Assembly (NCBI GenBank): GCA_027605045.1
Contig: JAQFWX010000081.1
Coordinates: 1-64,000 of the forward strand
Length of the DNA stretch: 64,000 bases
Origin: Phallus indusiatus
Taxonomy: Eukaryota; Basidiomycota; Agaricomycetes; Phallales; Phallaceae
Direction: 5' to 3'
Shown here piece after piece: positions 11,958 through 24,962 of the stretch. A program made the translations under genes and the position numbers. Each line of letters begins with the position of its first letter. The first letter of the stretch is position 1. Under the pieces are notes generated by a model. That model ran no database searches. It was not told the origin of the DNA and saw nothing but the letters and a program-made list of their open reading frames with translations.

Positions 11958-12640
11958 TTAACTGCCACTGTCGTAATCAGGGTTCTCAAAAGGACCCAGA
12001 TTTCTATATCTGAAACGATCCCCTCCTTTGTAAAAGAGTTCCATATATGCGGGGGAGTAGACTATACTTGTATTTTTTTTTTGCCAATACTTGTAACGCC
12101 AAGATCCAGTGAACGGTGGAAATAACAAGTTCGAGGAGATCAATCTGCGGGGGTCGGCTATGATGTGTTTCAGAGGGCTCAGAACGTTGTGGTGGTCAAA
12201 GTGGCTATTCCGTCCATCGACGGTGCCAGGCTCGCGATCAACAGGTAGACAGTGCCGAATGTTGATGCTCATATTCAGACCGTCCGCTCTCAAAAGGTTG
12301 AAGTGACCGATGCATGCTGAGATGGTGATCAATCGATTTTCGCCTCGAGTTGTTAGTTGAAGTAACAACCATTCATTGGCACAATGAAATTAGCGAGCGA
12401 CGTGGCATTGACACCTTGAACTCGCAGTACAAGAGGTACTATAATACCAAACTTGAAATCAGCGTTGTAATCAGCAACCAATTCACTAGGATTTTGTTAA
12501 ACAGTTGTTTCGAGGTCCAGGTACAGCATTTGATTTTCATAATTAATTGTGTTAGAGCCTGCCGATGGAGGTCCTTTTGTAAACGCTGGAGCTGCCAGTT
12601 GTGTCAGGTCAAGTAGGGGTTTTTCTGATGAGTGAGTGGA
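11958..12640 (-). pseudogene. Possible decayed gene, unrecognised
   Basis: The minus strand carries two protein-like stretches: QLAAPAFTKGPPSAGSNTIN and LVADYNADFKFGIIVPLVLR (12400-12640), then a 136-codon frame (11958-12368) containing FPPFTGSWRYKYWQK and YRNLGPFENPDYDSGS before its stop. The first stretch has an in-frame TAA and the two are in different frames, with no clear splice sites joining them. It may be a broken gene or a gene whose introns I cannot place. I recognise no family. Confidence 0.3.
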
Positions 12641-14236
12641 TAAATTTGATTGGATGAGCGACACGCCGCACTAATTGGATCCTGAAGGATTCATCAAAGC
12701 AGAGAAATTGGCCGGAGGCGTAATTGAATCATAAATTGCGAATGTATATATAATATAATATATGTTTTATTGCATATATCACCAATTTAGATTATTATAC
12801 CAGGGTGAGGGGAATTAACTGAGGGTCATTTGAGGACATCCCCGATGAGATCTGTCGTCTTGTAATTGCAAGAAAAATAAATAAAACAACTATTTGTCGG
12901 GGATCCAGATAATGCGAGGCGTGGGTGGGAGATATTTCTGTTCCTCGACACTGTTCCAATGCTAAATGGGCGGTGGGCGGCATATGTATTGTCAAAGTGA
13001 CGGCGTTCGTCATGCGTCATGCTCGGATGCTCTGACTGGCCATGAAGCCCTTTAATAAGAAGGCGGAAGATGGCATAATGACACAGCGATCAGGTTTTTT
13101 ACTGGTGGGCTGGCCGACTGAATTCGTACAACTGCGAATTTATGAGTTAATAATCTTCAGATCATAGATGTGATCGCGGGTAAGGAACGCTGAGAATGGT
13201 GCGGATGGTCCAGGCATGATTTTCCCACATGAGTAAAAGCATCGCTTTTAGTAATTGACCATATACCATCGTCAGCCTAAAGATTTTCTAGTATGTTGAA
13301 TTGCTCAATGTCGATTCTTCTCGAAGAAACTTGAGAAGATATACTCTCGGAGCTTTTCGTATGGAGATATATATACGATATATATATAGCAGCCGAAAAA
13401 CCTGCTATGTTTAGTCTGGTAGACAGAAAGTACAACTGGTCCGCTTCTGCAGACATGGTGCGCAATATCATCATCATCATCTCTGCCGCAGGGTGACAGC
13501 CGGTTAGATTCTTACCTACCATCTTCGGGGGTTTATTCGTTTTTTTCCGAACTAAAAAAAAATTAAATTGAAAAATAAAATCAAAATCGGGTTTATGTTC
13601 AGGTACCCCCCAACATGACTTTTTAAACTAGGTTACGCGTTCTCCAAAAAAAATTTCTCGTTCTTCTGGATATTTCCGAGAGCTTCAAGCCGCTGACCAC
13701 ATTCACATTGTTCATCTCCTTCTCATATTGCGTCCATATCTCATATACGCACTTTCCAATCTCGAAGGGGTCGTACGAAACCGACACTGAGAATAGCAAA
13801 AGGAGAAAGAGATAGAAAGTATAGAGAGGGCTTTACAAATTGCTTCCGGATCGGGAACACCCTTCCAGGCCAGGATTAGTCGTGCACAAGTTGTTCTCGG
13901 GGCATGGTGATTTTTTAAAAAAGCAAGGAGTAGACGCACATTTAAGTTGGGGTTCAACGTGTTTTTGCTATAAACCTTGCCATTTACTCTTCCACCCCCC
14001 CTTCTCTGTCTTGCACGCTAACTTTCACACCAATCTTCCCCGCCATAAGTTGCATATTCGCAACATTTAGTAGCGTATTTCCTCTCCGAACCTAGGTGTT
14101 TTTTACCCTTTGTCGTCGTACCATTTGTTTTTCGTTTCTAAGTACGTCCATGTGTCTGTTTACTTTCAAAATTAACATTCCACAGCTCAGCCTCGTTCAA
14201 CTACTCTAAATATATTACACATAAATACGAATACGA
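12641..14236. other. Intergenic region upstream of the RhoGEF gene
   Basis: AT-rich, with short TA-repeat tracts (12746-12765 and 13365-13390) and poly-A/T runs. Pyrimidine-rich stretches from about 13690 to 14230 are typical of fungal promoters and 5' UTRs and probably belong to the downstream gene. Short frames here carry no recognisable domain. Confidence 0.4.
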
Positions 14237-17200
14237 ATGGACGCATCTGCCTGGAAGCGAGGTCTGATTGATGAAGACGAGGAGTTGAATATGAAGTGGC
14301 CACTATCGTCTTTGCAAATAGGTGGAAATAGTGGTAGTTTGGTCAGCCCTTTGACGGTTGACAACGCTTTTTCAAAGTTTTTGCAATCTTCGCCAATCGC
14401 GGAAGTGGACGAAGAAGCGAATGCCAACTTTTTCACCGGGGCGCTTGACAGACTAAGGAGGTTTGAAGCCACCAATGTCAATACAGTCCCTAGTCCCCCA
14501 CCTCCGCCGGTACCAAGCAAAGACATCATCACTACTACCGATATTACTACTGCTGCTCCTCAAGATCCGAACGCGCCGCCACCAACACCTCCACCACGAG
14601 TTCCGAGTAAAGAGGCGGTAACAGCGGATGCATCAGGACAATTCAACGATATTTCTCCATCATCAGATGGAAGACTACCAGCATTGCAGACACGTTCTGA
14701 GCCGTCAACTCCTTTGCGAATTGGCCAAATGAAATCCGATGGTTATAGCGAGAACTTCTCGGATCTATTGAGTCAACAAACGCGAGGAATAACGCGACCG
14801 TTGCCACGCCGGACGGTGTCGATATCAGCCACGAGGATGCGATTGAAGCTTGATATAGTGCCTCCTGCTAGCCCCGCACTGAAACGAGCATCGACGGTGC
14901 ACGCACCAGCGTCACCATTGGTGGTCACGCCAGAATCAAGGCCCATGAGTGAGCACAGTCCGATAAATGATGACGTTGTTGGAGAATTACCCCGAAATCT
15001 GAATCTTGCGGAGAACACGAGATTTGTCGGTCCAGAACGTGGACGCACGGGGATCTTTTCCCGACCCACGTCCCCTGCACGCGAAGAGCACATTGTCAGG
15101 AAAAAAGTGGCGCCCGAATTCTCTGCTGCTACTGCTGCTACATTATCTGGACCACCACTACCTTCGCCCTCGCCCTCCTCCACACCCACGTTGACCAGAA
15201 AACGAGCCATCAGCAGATCGAGATCGAGAAAACAGCTATCAACGAAGAGTCGACCAACCACACCTGGAAACAACGACGTCACTGCTACCACTACCACTAC
15301 TCCTGCTGCTACCGCTACCGCTACTGCTACTGCTACCCCTGCTGCTCCTCCAGCTACACCCAACGGAAGCAGATTTTTAGAGACATTGCCCGCTGCTGGT
15401 GTGACAAGCTCCGTTACACCCCTCGGTGAGTTTTTTTAACACGAAAGCCCAGATCCTTTTTTTTTTTGGTGTTTCGTTTTTTTTTTGGACTGGACCTGAC
15501 TGGACCCAAGAATTGTGTGGGTCCATATGGTGGTCCGAGGGATCCGTCCCTCTCGAATTTTCAAACTCAGCTCGGTGTGGGAGTCGTTTTTATATTAGCG
15601 CTCGAGCTTAGCTCCCTCCTTACCCCTTCTCATATTATTTCACCCTTCGCCGTTTTCCTCCCCTTCCTCCTCTTTTCTACGATTTAAGACGTTCTTTGCG
15701 TCTCTTTTACGAAACTGCGCGTTGTCGCACTGCCAGAATTTTTACAACTGACAATGTCACATTTTGCAGACGAAACTAACACGCCTGATCGCGACGAGTC
15801 AAATAACATCCCCGAACAAGCACATCCTCGTGTTCTGACTGCCAAGGCCCTTCCCGCATTTTCTGAGCATTCCAAGGCAATATTGTCTCCAGAATCTGTC
15901 CAACTAGACACATCATTGACTCCGCAAGCTCATCACATTCATCTAACGGAGATAGCGACGCGTACCGGCCATAGTCACACGAGCTCGACGATTTCCCTCC
16001 GCTCCCGAAGTCAGTCCGTGCCTGTTGCATATCCTTCAATGTCACCTTCTCCACCAAAACCGCCACTCCCAACCCTGAATTCATCCCCCGTTGTACCAAC
16101 CTCGACACCAGCAGAACACCCCATCGAGGCATACCCTCCCCTTACCCCCGTTACCCCACCGCCTTCCTTCGCTCGTCCCCCAAAGTTGCCAATCCATGGC
16201 CAATACCCAGATCCAGCCGGGTTTCCTAGTCCTCCATCATATCCGCCAGTTCCAGGCTTGGTTGCTTCTGGTTCTTCCAGCACTTCCGCACGTTCCAGTG
16301 CGTACACTTCTTCAGGCGCAAGTGCGCCTTTGTCTTCCACAGACCTCTCGACCTTAGGCGCCGGATTCGGGTCATTTGAAAATAGAGAAGAGTCCCATGA
16401 AATGCCTTATGTTGAAGACAAGGAATGGGAGCTTGGCTCTGCCATTACGGGCGATAACGCCATGCCTTCGTCCTATTCCACTTCAGCATCCTATTCGCGC
16501 CCATTAGTCCGAGAAGCCTCAGAAGGCTCAATTGGTCGTTTGCCATTTGCAATCAACAGCAGCACCGCAGTTGCGACAGTAGCCAATTCCTCTCCTACTT
16601 GGTTGAATGACCACTATCCATCATCAATTCATAACGGCAATGGCCATGGCATTAATCCGAGACTTGACGGTGTGTTTTTCTTTTTCAGACTTTTCGTTTA
16701 TTTTCCATCCACGAGGCATCCTCGGAGAGCCTTACAAAATTTATCCCTTCATCCATTCAATCATATTCTTTTCCCGCGAACAAATCCATTTCCTTCTTCC
16801 TGCGTTATAATGAAAATTTTATGGGCGCCAATTTTAAATTTAGCGTTCGTTGACGCCCAGGTCACGAATTTTTTCCTCCCTTCTCTCGAGTTGCCCAATC
16901 ATCGCGTGCCTGGCTTTTTTACTGACATAATAATAATACGCCTTTTATTTCATGCAGGCTCGCCCACTCCGTTTGTTCGGTCAGATCAATATTACAAACG
17001 ATCTCTGCCTTCGACCTGGAGAAATGCTGAAGATTGCGACACAGATCCAGAGCACGATCAATCGGAATCTCACCCTTCACTACCTCTAGTTATGAACTAT
17101 ATTTCTCAGCGTGCTCGTGCAGGCACTGCCCCAGCTCTCGAAGCGCAAGCATGAGCGGTCTTACGAGCGCCAGTGAGGATGAAACGGACGCCGATGAATA

Positions 17201-20200
17201 TCCCTACCCCATTCAAGAGATTAATGAGGAGGACGAAGAGGCCCGAACAGCCGCAATAGTCGTTGCTGAAGAGGGTCGTGGTTTGATTGTACATGGTGAG
17301 GGTCAGGATGTGAGTGCCGTAAATATACCAAATGGTGAGCTTTGTTTCTCGTTGCTTTTTCATCACCATCAAATTTTGATTTTCCAAAAAAAACACATCG
17401 TTCGTAGGCACCACACATTTGTTGCTCACGTCGTCAGTAACACCCAGTTTGATTCCCTCGCTACTATCTCAGACTTTACCCAACATCGCCCAAACACTTT
17501 TGGCACTGGATATATCAAATAATCATCTGGGAGTCCTACCACCCGCCTTGGCACATTGCACACAGCTTACGGAATTGAACATTGCGAATAATCCGTTACA
17601 TGCTCTCCCTCCCTGGCTGAGCAATTTAGAAGATTTACGCGTGCTCATCGCTGACGCCACGGGAATAAGTACGTCTTTTCCTTTTTTTTCATTATGGTGA
17701 TTGCGTTTGTATACTAATCCATTCTGGGAAACGCGTTCTTCAGCCACGCTTCCTTCCGAATTGGCTGCATTGAAGGCGCTCAACGTTCTGTCGATCCGTC
17801 GGAATAAGATGATGTCATTACCCCCATGGCTGGCGTTTCTAACTACTTTGGAACAGCTGGAGGTTGAGGGCAATCCGTTCCAAGGGCCATGGAAAGCGTT
17901 GCTATCTCCGCTCATTACTGCGCGACAGTTAATGCAGCCTAATAATCAAAATACTTCATCAAACGAATCTCTCAAGTCCAAGGCTATCTATCCTCGCCGC
18001 GATCATTCCCTGTATGGTCCGGGTCTATCTATGTATGCTGATACATCCACTTCCCATCTGAGTATCCTACACGCGGACCCTCGTCCTCAAATTTTAACGC
18101 CTAGTTCAGCTTCCTTCACCAACATAAGCTCCGAGTCTGAATCACCATCAATACCCATGGGTACGACAGATCAAGAAATGTCAAATGGGCGGCGGTTTAT
18201 TTCCGAAGAAGAGGACAACACAATTGTTCCGCGCATTTTAACATCATCATCCAAAACTTCGTTACCTGTTCTATCACCTGGCTTGACGCCCCCTCCGATT
18301 TCGCCAGCTCCGCTTACTGGAAATTCTCAGCTTTCATTCTCAACATCGCTAAACTCACCTTCATTACTTCCTTATACATCTTCCCCCGTCAGCCCAAGTC
18401 AACATAATAGTAGCAGCGACATTGAAGAAGCACTGGCAGACATTGGCAAAAATACGCCCAATCCTATTCAACGAGTGCCCACCTTTTCAGTTTCGGATCG
18501 ACGTACTCCTTCACCTTATCTTCGTCCGCTGTCGCGTAATAAGTCAACGCCAAGTCGATCTCGCCTTAGTGCGGGCAGTGCCAATGGATCTATTGCTACA
18601 TTCATTGCGGACCAAGGAAATTCTCGGAGTCGCACGTCTTCGGCCGCATCGCAACGTCCTCTTACAGATTATACTAGTTCTCGGTATAATCAACGCAGTG
18701 TAGAAGACTCTGGGTACTATGGAAGCGCGACTGAATACGGTAGCTATCAACGTCAGTCCGAAGGTAGCGACTTCTTTGGCGGGTTGCGATCAAGTGATAC
18801 AGGAGCGTCATCGTCCAAGATGGATACTACCGAAGAAGAGAGGAAGAAGGAACTGCGGAGGATGCGAAGCGCTGATGAGTTGAGACGTGCTCTTGAGCCT
18901 GTTATTGGACCTAGTGAACCTATGGCTCCTGCAGTCGAAAACGACGACGACGACAATGGAGGTGAGACCACAGAGACGGATAGACGGCCACCTTTCTTTG
19001 CTCAGAAACTAGATACTCGTCCTAAACTGAGTCAACTTCACACAACTGATATCGGTACGGTTGGTCCTGTCTCTTCCATCATCTTGAACGATCGACTTTC
19101 CGCGAAAAAATATTCCAGTCTCAGCGCTGCACAAGGTCTATCGGGCACATCTGTGCAAAGGCGGAGACCGACTCTTGGCGAAGGCTTTTTCGATGCTGAT
19201 GCTGGCGTAGAAGCCGATGGCGAAGACGAGGAAAAACGCAAGACACAAGTGTTTAGTGGTAGTAGTTCTACTTTAGGAAAAGCCGAAACCCCTCAGAAGC
19301 AGCCGAAAGGTAAATGGGGATTCTTGAAGAAGATGAGTATGGGACGTATGCGCCCGGATCCGCCTGTTCCTCGTTTACCTCAGCCGTACGGTTCGTTGTC
19401 ATCACGATCAACACAAGCATCTCCTGAGAGTGCTGTTGCCCCTCGACCTCAGTTGCCTTCCACTCCCGTCTCAGCTAACTCGATTTCCTCACGCCCCCGT
19501 GCTGCAACGCGCAACGTTCTCAGTCCAATGCCACCTCTCTCTGCTGGACCATCAAGGGGCTCTACTCCAATCAACACTGTTCCACAAAGCCCATCACTTA
19601 CTGTTCCTCCCGCTACATCTCGCGCTGCGAAACGCAGAAGCTTCCTTCCACTTGACGGGCCGCCGTCTCTGAACATCCCTATCCCTACGACATCACCCTT
19701 TTTCACCGAAGATCTCATAACACCATTAGAAGAAACGGAAGAGGAACAAACTAAAGTTATAGGAGAGCAAAGACCGACTTCTCAAGCCGCCGAAGGACTC
19801 GTTTCAGCCGAGACAGAAAATAACAACAACAACAACAACAATATACAAACACAACAGCAACACAGTCAAGCACGCGCGTTGAGAAGTGTCATGGCTTATC
19901 TTCGGGATATGTCTGATCTTACTGCCGCGAGTGCGACCGGCGTAGGAAATATGCCTAGTGCTATGCCGTCTTCAGCTAGTTTAGCCAACCCCTCTTCATC
20001 GGATGGAGCTGATGCGCGGGCACGACGGCCGACGATTGCTGATAGTAGATCAGTTTCCGAGTTTACCGGTTCCCCTCTTTCCACATATACCGACGAGTCG
20101 AGGATGAATACTATGAGTATTGTAACGACGGATAGTAATGGAAGTAAAGGAGAGGAGGATCGTAAATATAAAGAAGACAAGTCGAGGCGGGTGAAAATTA

Positions 20201-21811
20201 TTAAAGAGATTGTTCAGTATGTTTCTTTTATTACACCTTTTGGTATATTTTAGGTTGCTGACGGTTTTTCTATAGGACGGAGCGAACATATGTTCAAGGC
20301 TTACAAGAGCTTATTGATATATATGTCAAACCTGCCGCTGTTCCAATTAACACCTTCGCCGCGACAAAAGAGACCGTTATTCCTCAGCAAGAGCGTAAAA
20401 TGGTTTTCAACGGTCTTGATTCTTTACATACCTTCCACACTCAGAGTTTCCTCCCTGCCTTGGAACGAGCTGCCAAATCGATAGTGCCAGAGCCCAAGAA
20501 AGATAAATTTGGTAAACCAGAAGCAGATCCCGAGGTTCCTACGGAAATCTCTATGAATGCGGCTGTGGCTATTGCTCATGTGTTTGTGTCATATGCCGCC
20601 TTCATGAAGATGTATTCCACATATATAAAGTGCGTACTGAAATCTCGTTTTTGTTATTTGATTCAATCTAATATTTCTTTCTCTAGTAACTTTGATAACG
20701 CTTTCGAGAGATTGAAACAATGGACACAGGATCGTAGAGTACCGGGGTCATCGGTGACTTCACCTAATGCAAGCACTGTACACCTTGCAGGCCCTGGAAG
20801 TAATATCGCCAACTCGAGCGAGAGTAATTCACCAGGTCTTCAACCACTCACTTCAAGTCAACGGAAACGTATCAAACAATACCTAAAGCGCTGTCGAATG
20901 AGTCCAAACCACTCTCAGATTAGTTTAGAAGCATACCTTTTATTGCCCGTTCAACGAATACCCCGATATCGAATGCTGGTATGATTCCGTTTATGCCCTG
21001 TTTCCAGTTAAAAGATTTATGAATTGTTTTTGTTTTCCAGCTAGATGAACTGGTTCGTTGTACTCCGCCGAAGCCCGAATTACCATCGGATGTTATGGAG
21101 AAGGCGCTATCAGAAATAGCGTCGCTTGCCAATAACATGAATGAAGGAAAACGAGAAGCGGAATCCCGTAGGCGGCTTGTGCAATGGCAATCACGAATAA
21201 GGGGCAAATTCCCCAGCCCTCTAGTACAACCTCATAGGTACGTGTTCTCAACTTCTAACCCTCGCTCAATGCCGCCGTAACTCATTCATATTTTCTTCCT
21301 TCCTTAGACGTTTAATTATGGATGGGTCTTTGACGCTAACACGTGTAGTCCGGAAAACATCCATGACCTTCGATGTGGCTACTCCTGGAAGTGACGCGGC
21401 CACTGTTCAAATTGAATGTCTTGCGCCTGAGGAAACACCTCGTTCTTTGGTTGGCATTCTTTGCAATGATTTACTGGTTCTTTGCAAAGACCCTTCGGGC
21501 GGGCAAGATCCAACTGCACAGGTCGACCTTTGGGCCGTACTACGAATGCAAACTCGACCCGTACCGGCGAGTATCACTCAAGGCAATTGTAAGCGTTTAA
21601 GCTGTTTATATTCTCGAATCATCCGTACTAAAGGGTCTTGTAGCTTTGCGTATTGTCGATAACAAAGCAATTCTTTATTTTGACGCACCATCTACATCAC
21701 AAGCTCTGACATGGTGTCGAGGTATGCGCAGCCTCGAATCATTCTTTTAGAACATGTATTGACCAGCTTTTATTAGCTATCAACATGCACATTCCCCTCA
21801 CGTTCACGTAG
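14237..21811 (+). CDS. Large LRR-DH-PH protein, Rho guanine-nucleotide exchange factor
   Basis: The protein is predicted at roughly 2,100 residues over about 12 exons. The first 1,000 residues or so are low-complexity, Ser/Pro/Thr-rich and disordered, including a Thr/Ala repeat at about 15290-15360. Leucine-rich repeats follow at about 17490-17880 (LLALDISNNHLGVLPPALAH, LTELNIANNPLHALPPWLSN, LNVLSIRRNKMMSLPPWLAF). A second disordered stretch with an Asn/Gln tract (about 19815-19870) leads into a Dbl-homology domain. Its conserved region 1 is EIVQTERTYVQGLQELIDIY across an intron at about 20217, and region 3 is YLLLPVQRIPRYRMLLDELV (about 20935-21060). A PH domain follows (LVGILCNDLLVLCKDPSGG, then LRIVDNKAILYFDAP). 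The DH-PH pair catalyses GDP-GTP exchange on Rho/Cdc42/Rac GTPases. The stop is TAG at 21809-21811. Splicing near 16980-17050 is uncertain, and a model splitting the N-terminal half off is possible. Confidence 0.85.
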
Positions 21812-22400
21812 TCTTATTCACGCTCCTTTCAATGTTTCTTCTTTACATCATTATTTTATTTGGCTTGACTCATTGCGCCGTCGCGTCCACTCCTGCATCC
21901 TTTTCTTTCTTCAGTTTTTTTCTTTCTCTTTTTTCCTCATCTCATGCACGCACTCATTGTATTTCTGTTGATTTCACGCTCCTTGATTTTTTTTATGCAA
22001 TACTGCTTTTTTTTCTTTCTCCCTCGCCGGTCTAATACTGTACACTTGACCTGCTTGTACTCCGGCAATATCTGCACGTGGTACTTGTATACAAATGCGC
22101 TATGCTTTTTTTACCTAGAGGAAAATTAAATAATAAATCTTGTTTAATCTGTGAAAAGACGTCTAGGTTCGGGGGAAATTTTTTTTGAAAGACCGTCGGA
22201 ATCTCGCCTGCCGCCCATGACGTTGATTTGAGTACCTTCTTTCACAAACTTCACCAAGCCCTAAACATGAGATCAGCCGGTTGAACCAATCTTTTACGGT
22301 AGACCTGATATGATATTTTTATCGGTAAGCAAGATAAATATTCCAGTGTGATCTGTGTTACATCTTTTGATGCTATTAGTTAACACCCAACAAGCCTACC
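21812..22400. other. Intergenic, T-rich
   Basis: Very T-rich from 21830 to 22050 (runs such as ttttttctttctc), consistent with the 3' end of the RhoGEF gene. No gene or structured element is evident. The last part should include the 5' region of the UbiB-type kinase gene, whose true start is unresolved. Confidence 0.4.
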
Positions 22401-22415
22401 GCTACATTCCGTTTC

Positions 22416-24815
22416 GTGAACTCGCACTTGCTGCAAAGATGCCAGCGGAAAGCATTTCATAAAATTCATTTTAAGGATACAACATTCCCACCTAAACAGT
22501 CACGAACGTTCTCTTCGACAAGATCAAACTATGTCAGACGTTGGTACACGATAAAGCGGCCAGTCTGGTGGTTTGTACCAGTATTCGGATTCGCTTCGAT
22601 TTATTTTTATCCGAAAAAGTCAAAGTCGATTATTGATGGTATATTCTCTTCACCAACTATCATTCCGTGCCAGGAACAACGTGAGACATCGAAACCAGCG
22701 TTCATATCATCGCCATATGAAGATTTAGACAGCCGGACACTTTGGAGAAAAATTAGAAAATTCTTTTCGGTACATTTCATCGAGCCAGTGTCGACACTGG
22801 GACGCTTCCTATACCTTTGCGTGCTTTTTATTCCCGTCTTTGTAGCCTCGCCGATGCTTTTGATCGGTTCTCGGAACGGGAAGAAGGTCCTGAGCAGGCG
22901 AGATAGGATCTTTAAACATCGGCGGGCACATATCGAAGGGGAACGTTGGGGGGCACTCTGGTGGTATGACTTTCTAATTCGTCAGATGCAAAGGGCTGGG
23001 CCTACCTTCATAAAGGTAAAGAATCTTTAGTTGCCTTCCGCTTTCATCATTTGAATTCACGTATGGAACAACTAGTTGGCGCAATGGGCGGGCTCCAGGG
23101 CAGATCTGTTCCCCGATGCTCTTTGTGAAAGAATGGGAACTTTACACTCAAACGTCCGACCCCATTCCTTGAGTCACACGAAGCATGTTATTGAGGCAGT
23201 CTTCAATCGTCCTTTTGACCAAGTTTTTGAAGAATTTGATGCAGTTCCGATTGGTGTCGGTGCTATTGCACAGGTAATACTTGCTTTTCCGTTTCCAAAG
23301 CACCGTATTGAACTGTCTTTTTTCAGGTGTATCGTGCCAAGTTACATCACAACCTACTACCGCCTTCATACCTAGATCCAAAAAGACCATCTAATAGAAC
23401 ATTACAAACCATAACCACAGGCTCGGAATTACCGCCAGTGGTGCCAACGGCTCATGTAGCCATCAAGATTCAACATCCCAATGTAGCAAAAACAATTCAG
23501 CGAGATCTCACTATCATTTCCTTTTTCGCACAAGCATTGTCGCTTATCCCCGGAATGAAATGGATATCGTTACCCGAAGAAGTCGAAGTCTTTGGACGGA
23601 TGATGCATGAACAACTTGATCTTCGCATAGAAGCTCGCAATCTTAAGAAGTTTGAAGAAAACTTTGCATCCCGGAGGGCCGCCGTTTCATTCCCTCGACC
23701 ATTAGACAACTATACAACACAAGAAGTACTTGTTGAAGAGTATGAGAATGCGCTTCCTTTAAAGGCCTTTCTAAAGCACGGCGGAGGCCCCTTTGACGAT
23801 GTCATTGCTGAATCGGGCCTTGAAGCTTTTCTGGTAAGTTCCGTGAATCATCTGCATCATTTGTGTGTCTTATACGCACCGCCTTAGAAAATGCTTTTAT
23901 TGGACAATTTCGTTCATTCAGATTTACATCCGGGGAATATCATGATCAAGTTCTACAAGCCCTCCACGAGCTTTCTCGTCCGAAGCACACTCTCGTCACT
24001 CTTCAGGACTTCACCACCGACAGACGAGTTTTCCACTGAGGCTGGAGAAAGCATCGTCAATCGTCTTCGGTCCGTCATGTCCGACACCTCGACATGGCGT
24101 AATGAACTCAATAAGGTCTACGCTGATGGATACCAACCCGAGCTGATATTCATAGATGCCGGCCTAGTCACCACGCTGGACACGGACAATCGAAGAAACT
24201 TTCTGGATTTATTCAGGGCAATTGCAGAATTCGATGGTTATCGAGCCGGTCGACTTATGGTTGAAAGATGCCGTTCGCCAGAACTTGCAGTCGATCCCGA
24301 AACGTTTGCACTAAAAATGCAACATTTGATCTTGAACGTGAAAGCGAAAACTTTCTCACTGGCCAAAATCAAGATATCAGAAGTTCTGACTGATGTCCTG
24401 AGATCCGTTCGACAGCATCATGTCAAAATGGAAGGCGACTTCATTAATACGGTTTTAGCCGTTTTGCTATTAGAAGGAATCGGGCGACAGTTGAATCCCA
24501 ATTTGGACTTGTTCAAGAGCTCGCTGCCCATCCTTAGATTATTAGGCAAACAAATGGCCGCTCAAGAGAAGATGAATATGATTAACACTGAAAACCTCGG
24601 CCCAATGCTCAAGGTAACAGTCTAAGTTCAAACTGCCTTGCTTGTAGTTCTAATCCTTTTTTTCAGTTCTGGGTTTGGATCGAAGCTAGAGAACTGGTAT
24701 CATCGGCTATTGTTAACATAGACGACTCTATCAGATATGATTTGTAAGTCCCTGTCTTGTGTTCCTTTTACGGAAAACCTCTGACAGCTTGTATAGGTTA
24801 ACTCCCAATGTCTGA
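22416..24815 (+). CDS. Mitochondrial UbiB/ABC1-family atypical kinase (ADCK2/Cqd1-like)
   Basis: This belongs to the UbiB (ABC1/ADCK) kinase-like family, linked to coenzyme Q homeostasis at the inner mitochondrial membrane. Visible in order are a basic Ser/Thr-rich leader, two hydrophobic segments (WWFVPVFGFASIYFY; LYLCVLFIPVFVASPMLLIG), and the family KxGQ motif in the variant form FIKLAQWAGSRADLFP. Then come the Ala-rich nucleotide loop GVGAIAQVYRA, the lysine in VAIKIQHPNV, the catalytic loop HSDLHPGNIMI and the metal-binding FIDAGLV. The KLAQ variant and large insert suggest the ADCK2/Cqd1 branch. The protein ends LTPNV, TGA at 24813-24815. The start is unresolved: the frame is open from 22380 but holds no ATG before the conserved region, and 22416 is a GTG, so a missed 5' exon or a non-AUG start is implied. 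Confidence 0.88.
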
Positions 24816-24962
24816 TTGTAAATTAGGAATCATCACTATTGACCGAAAATGGACGTTCAGAATAACTAATCTTCATTATATATGTCGAACCCAACCATTG
24901 ATACATAAAAACTGGGTATGCATTACTTGACTTGTACATATTTGACACTACATCATCCACTA

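Noticed and set aside
14773..15363. 196-codon minus-strand frame opposite the RhoGEF exon
   Set aside because: Shadow of the repetitive Ser/Thr/Ala coding exon on the plus strand. Its Val/Ala runs are the complement of Thr/Ala codons.
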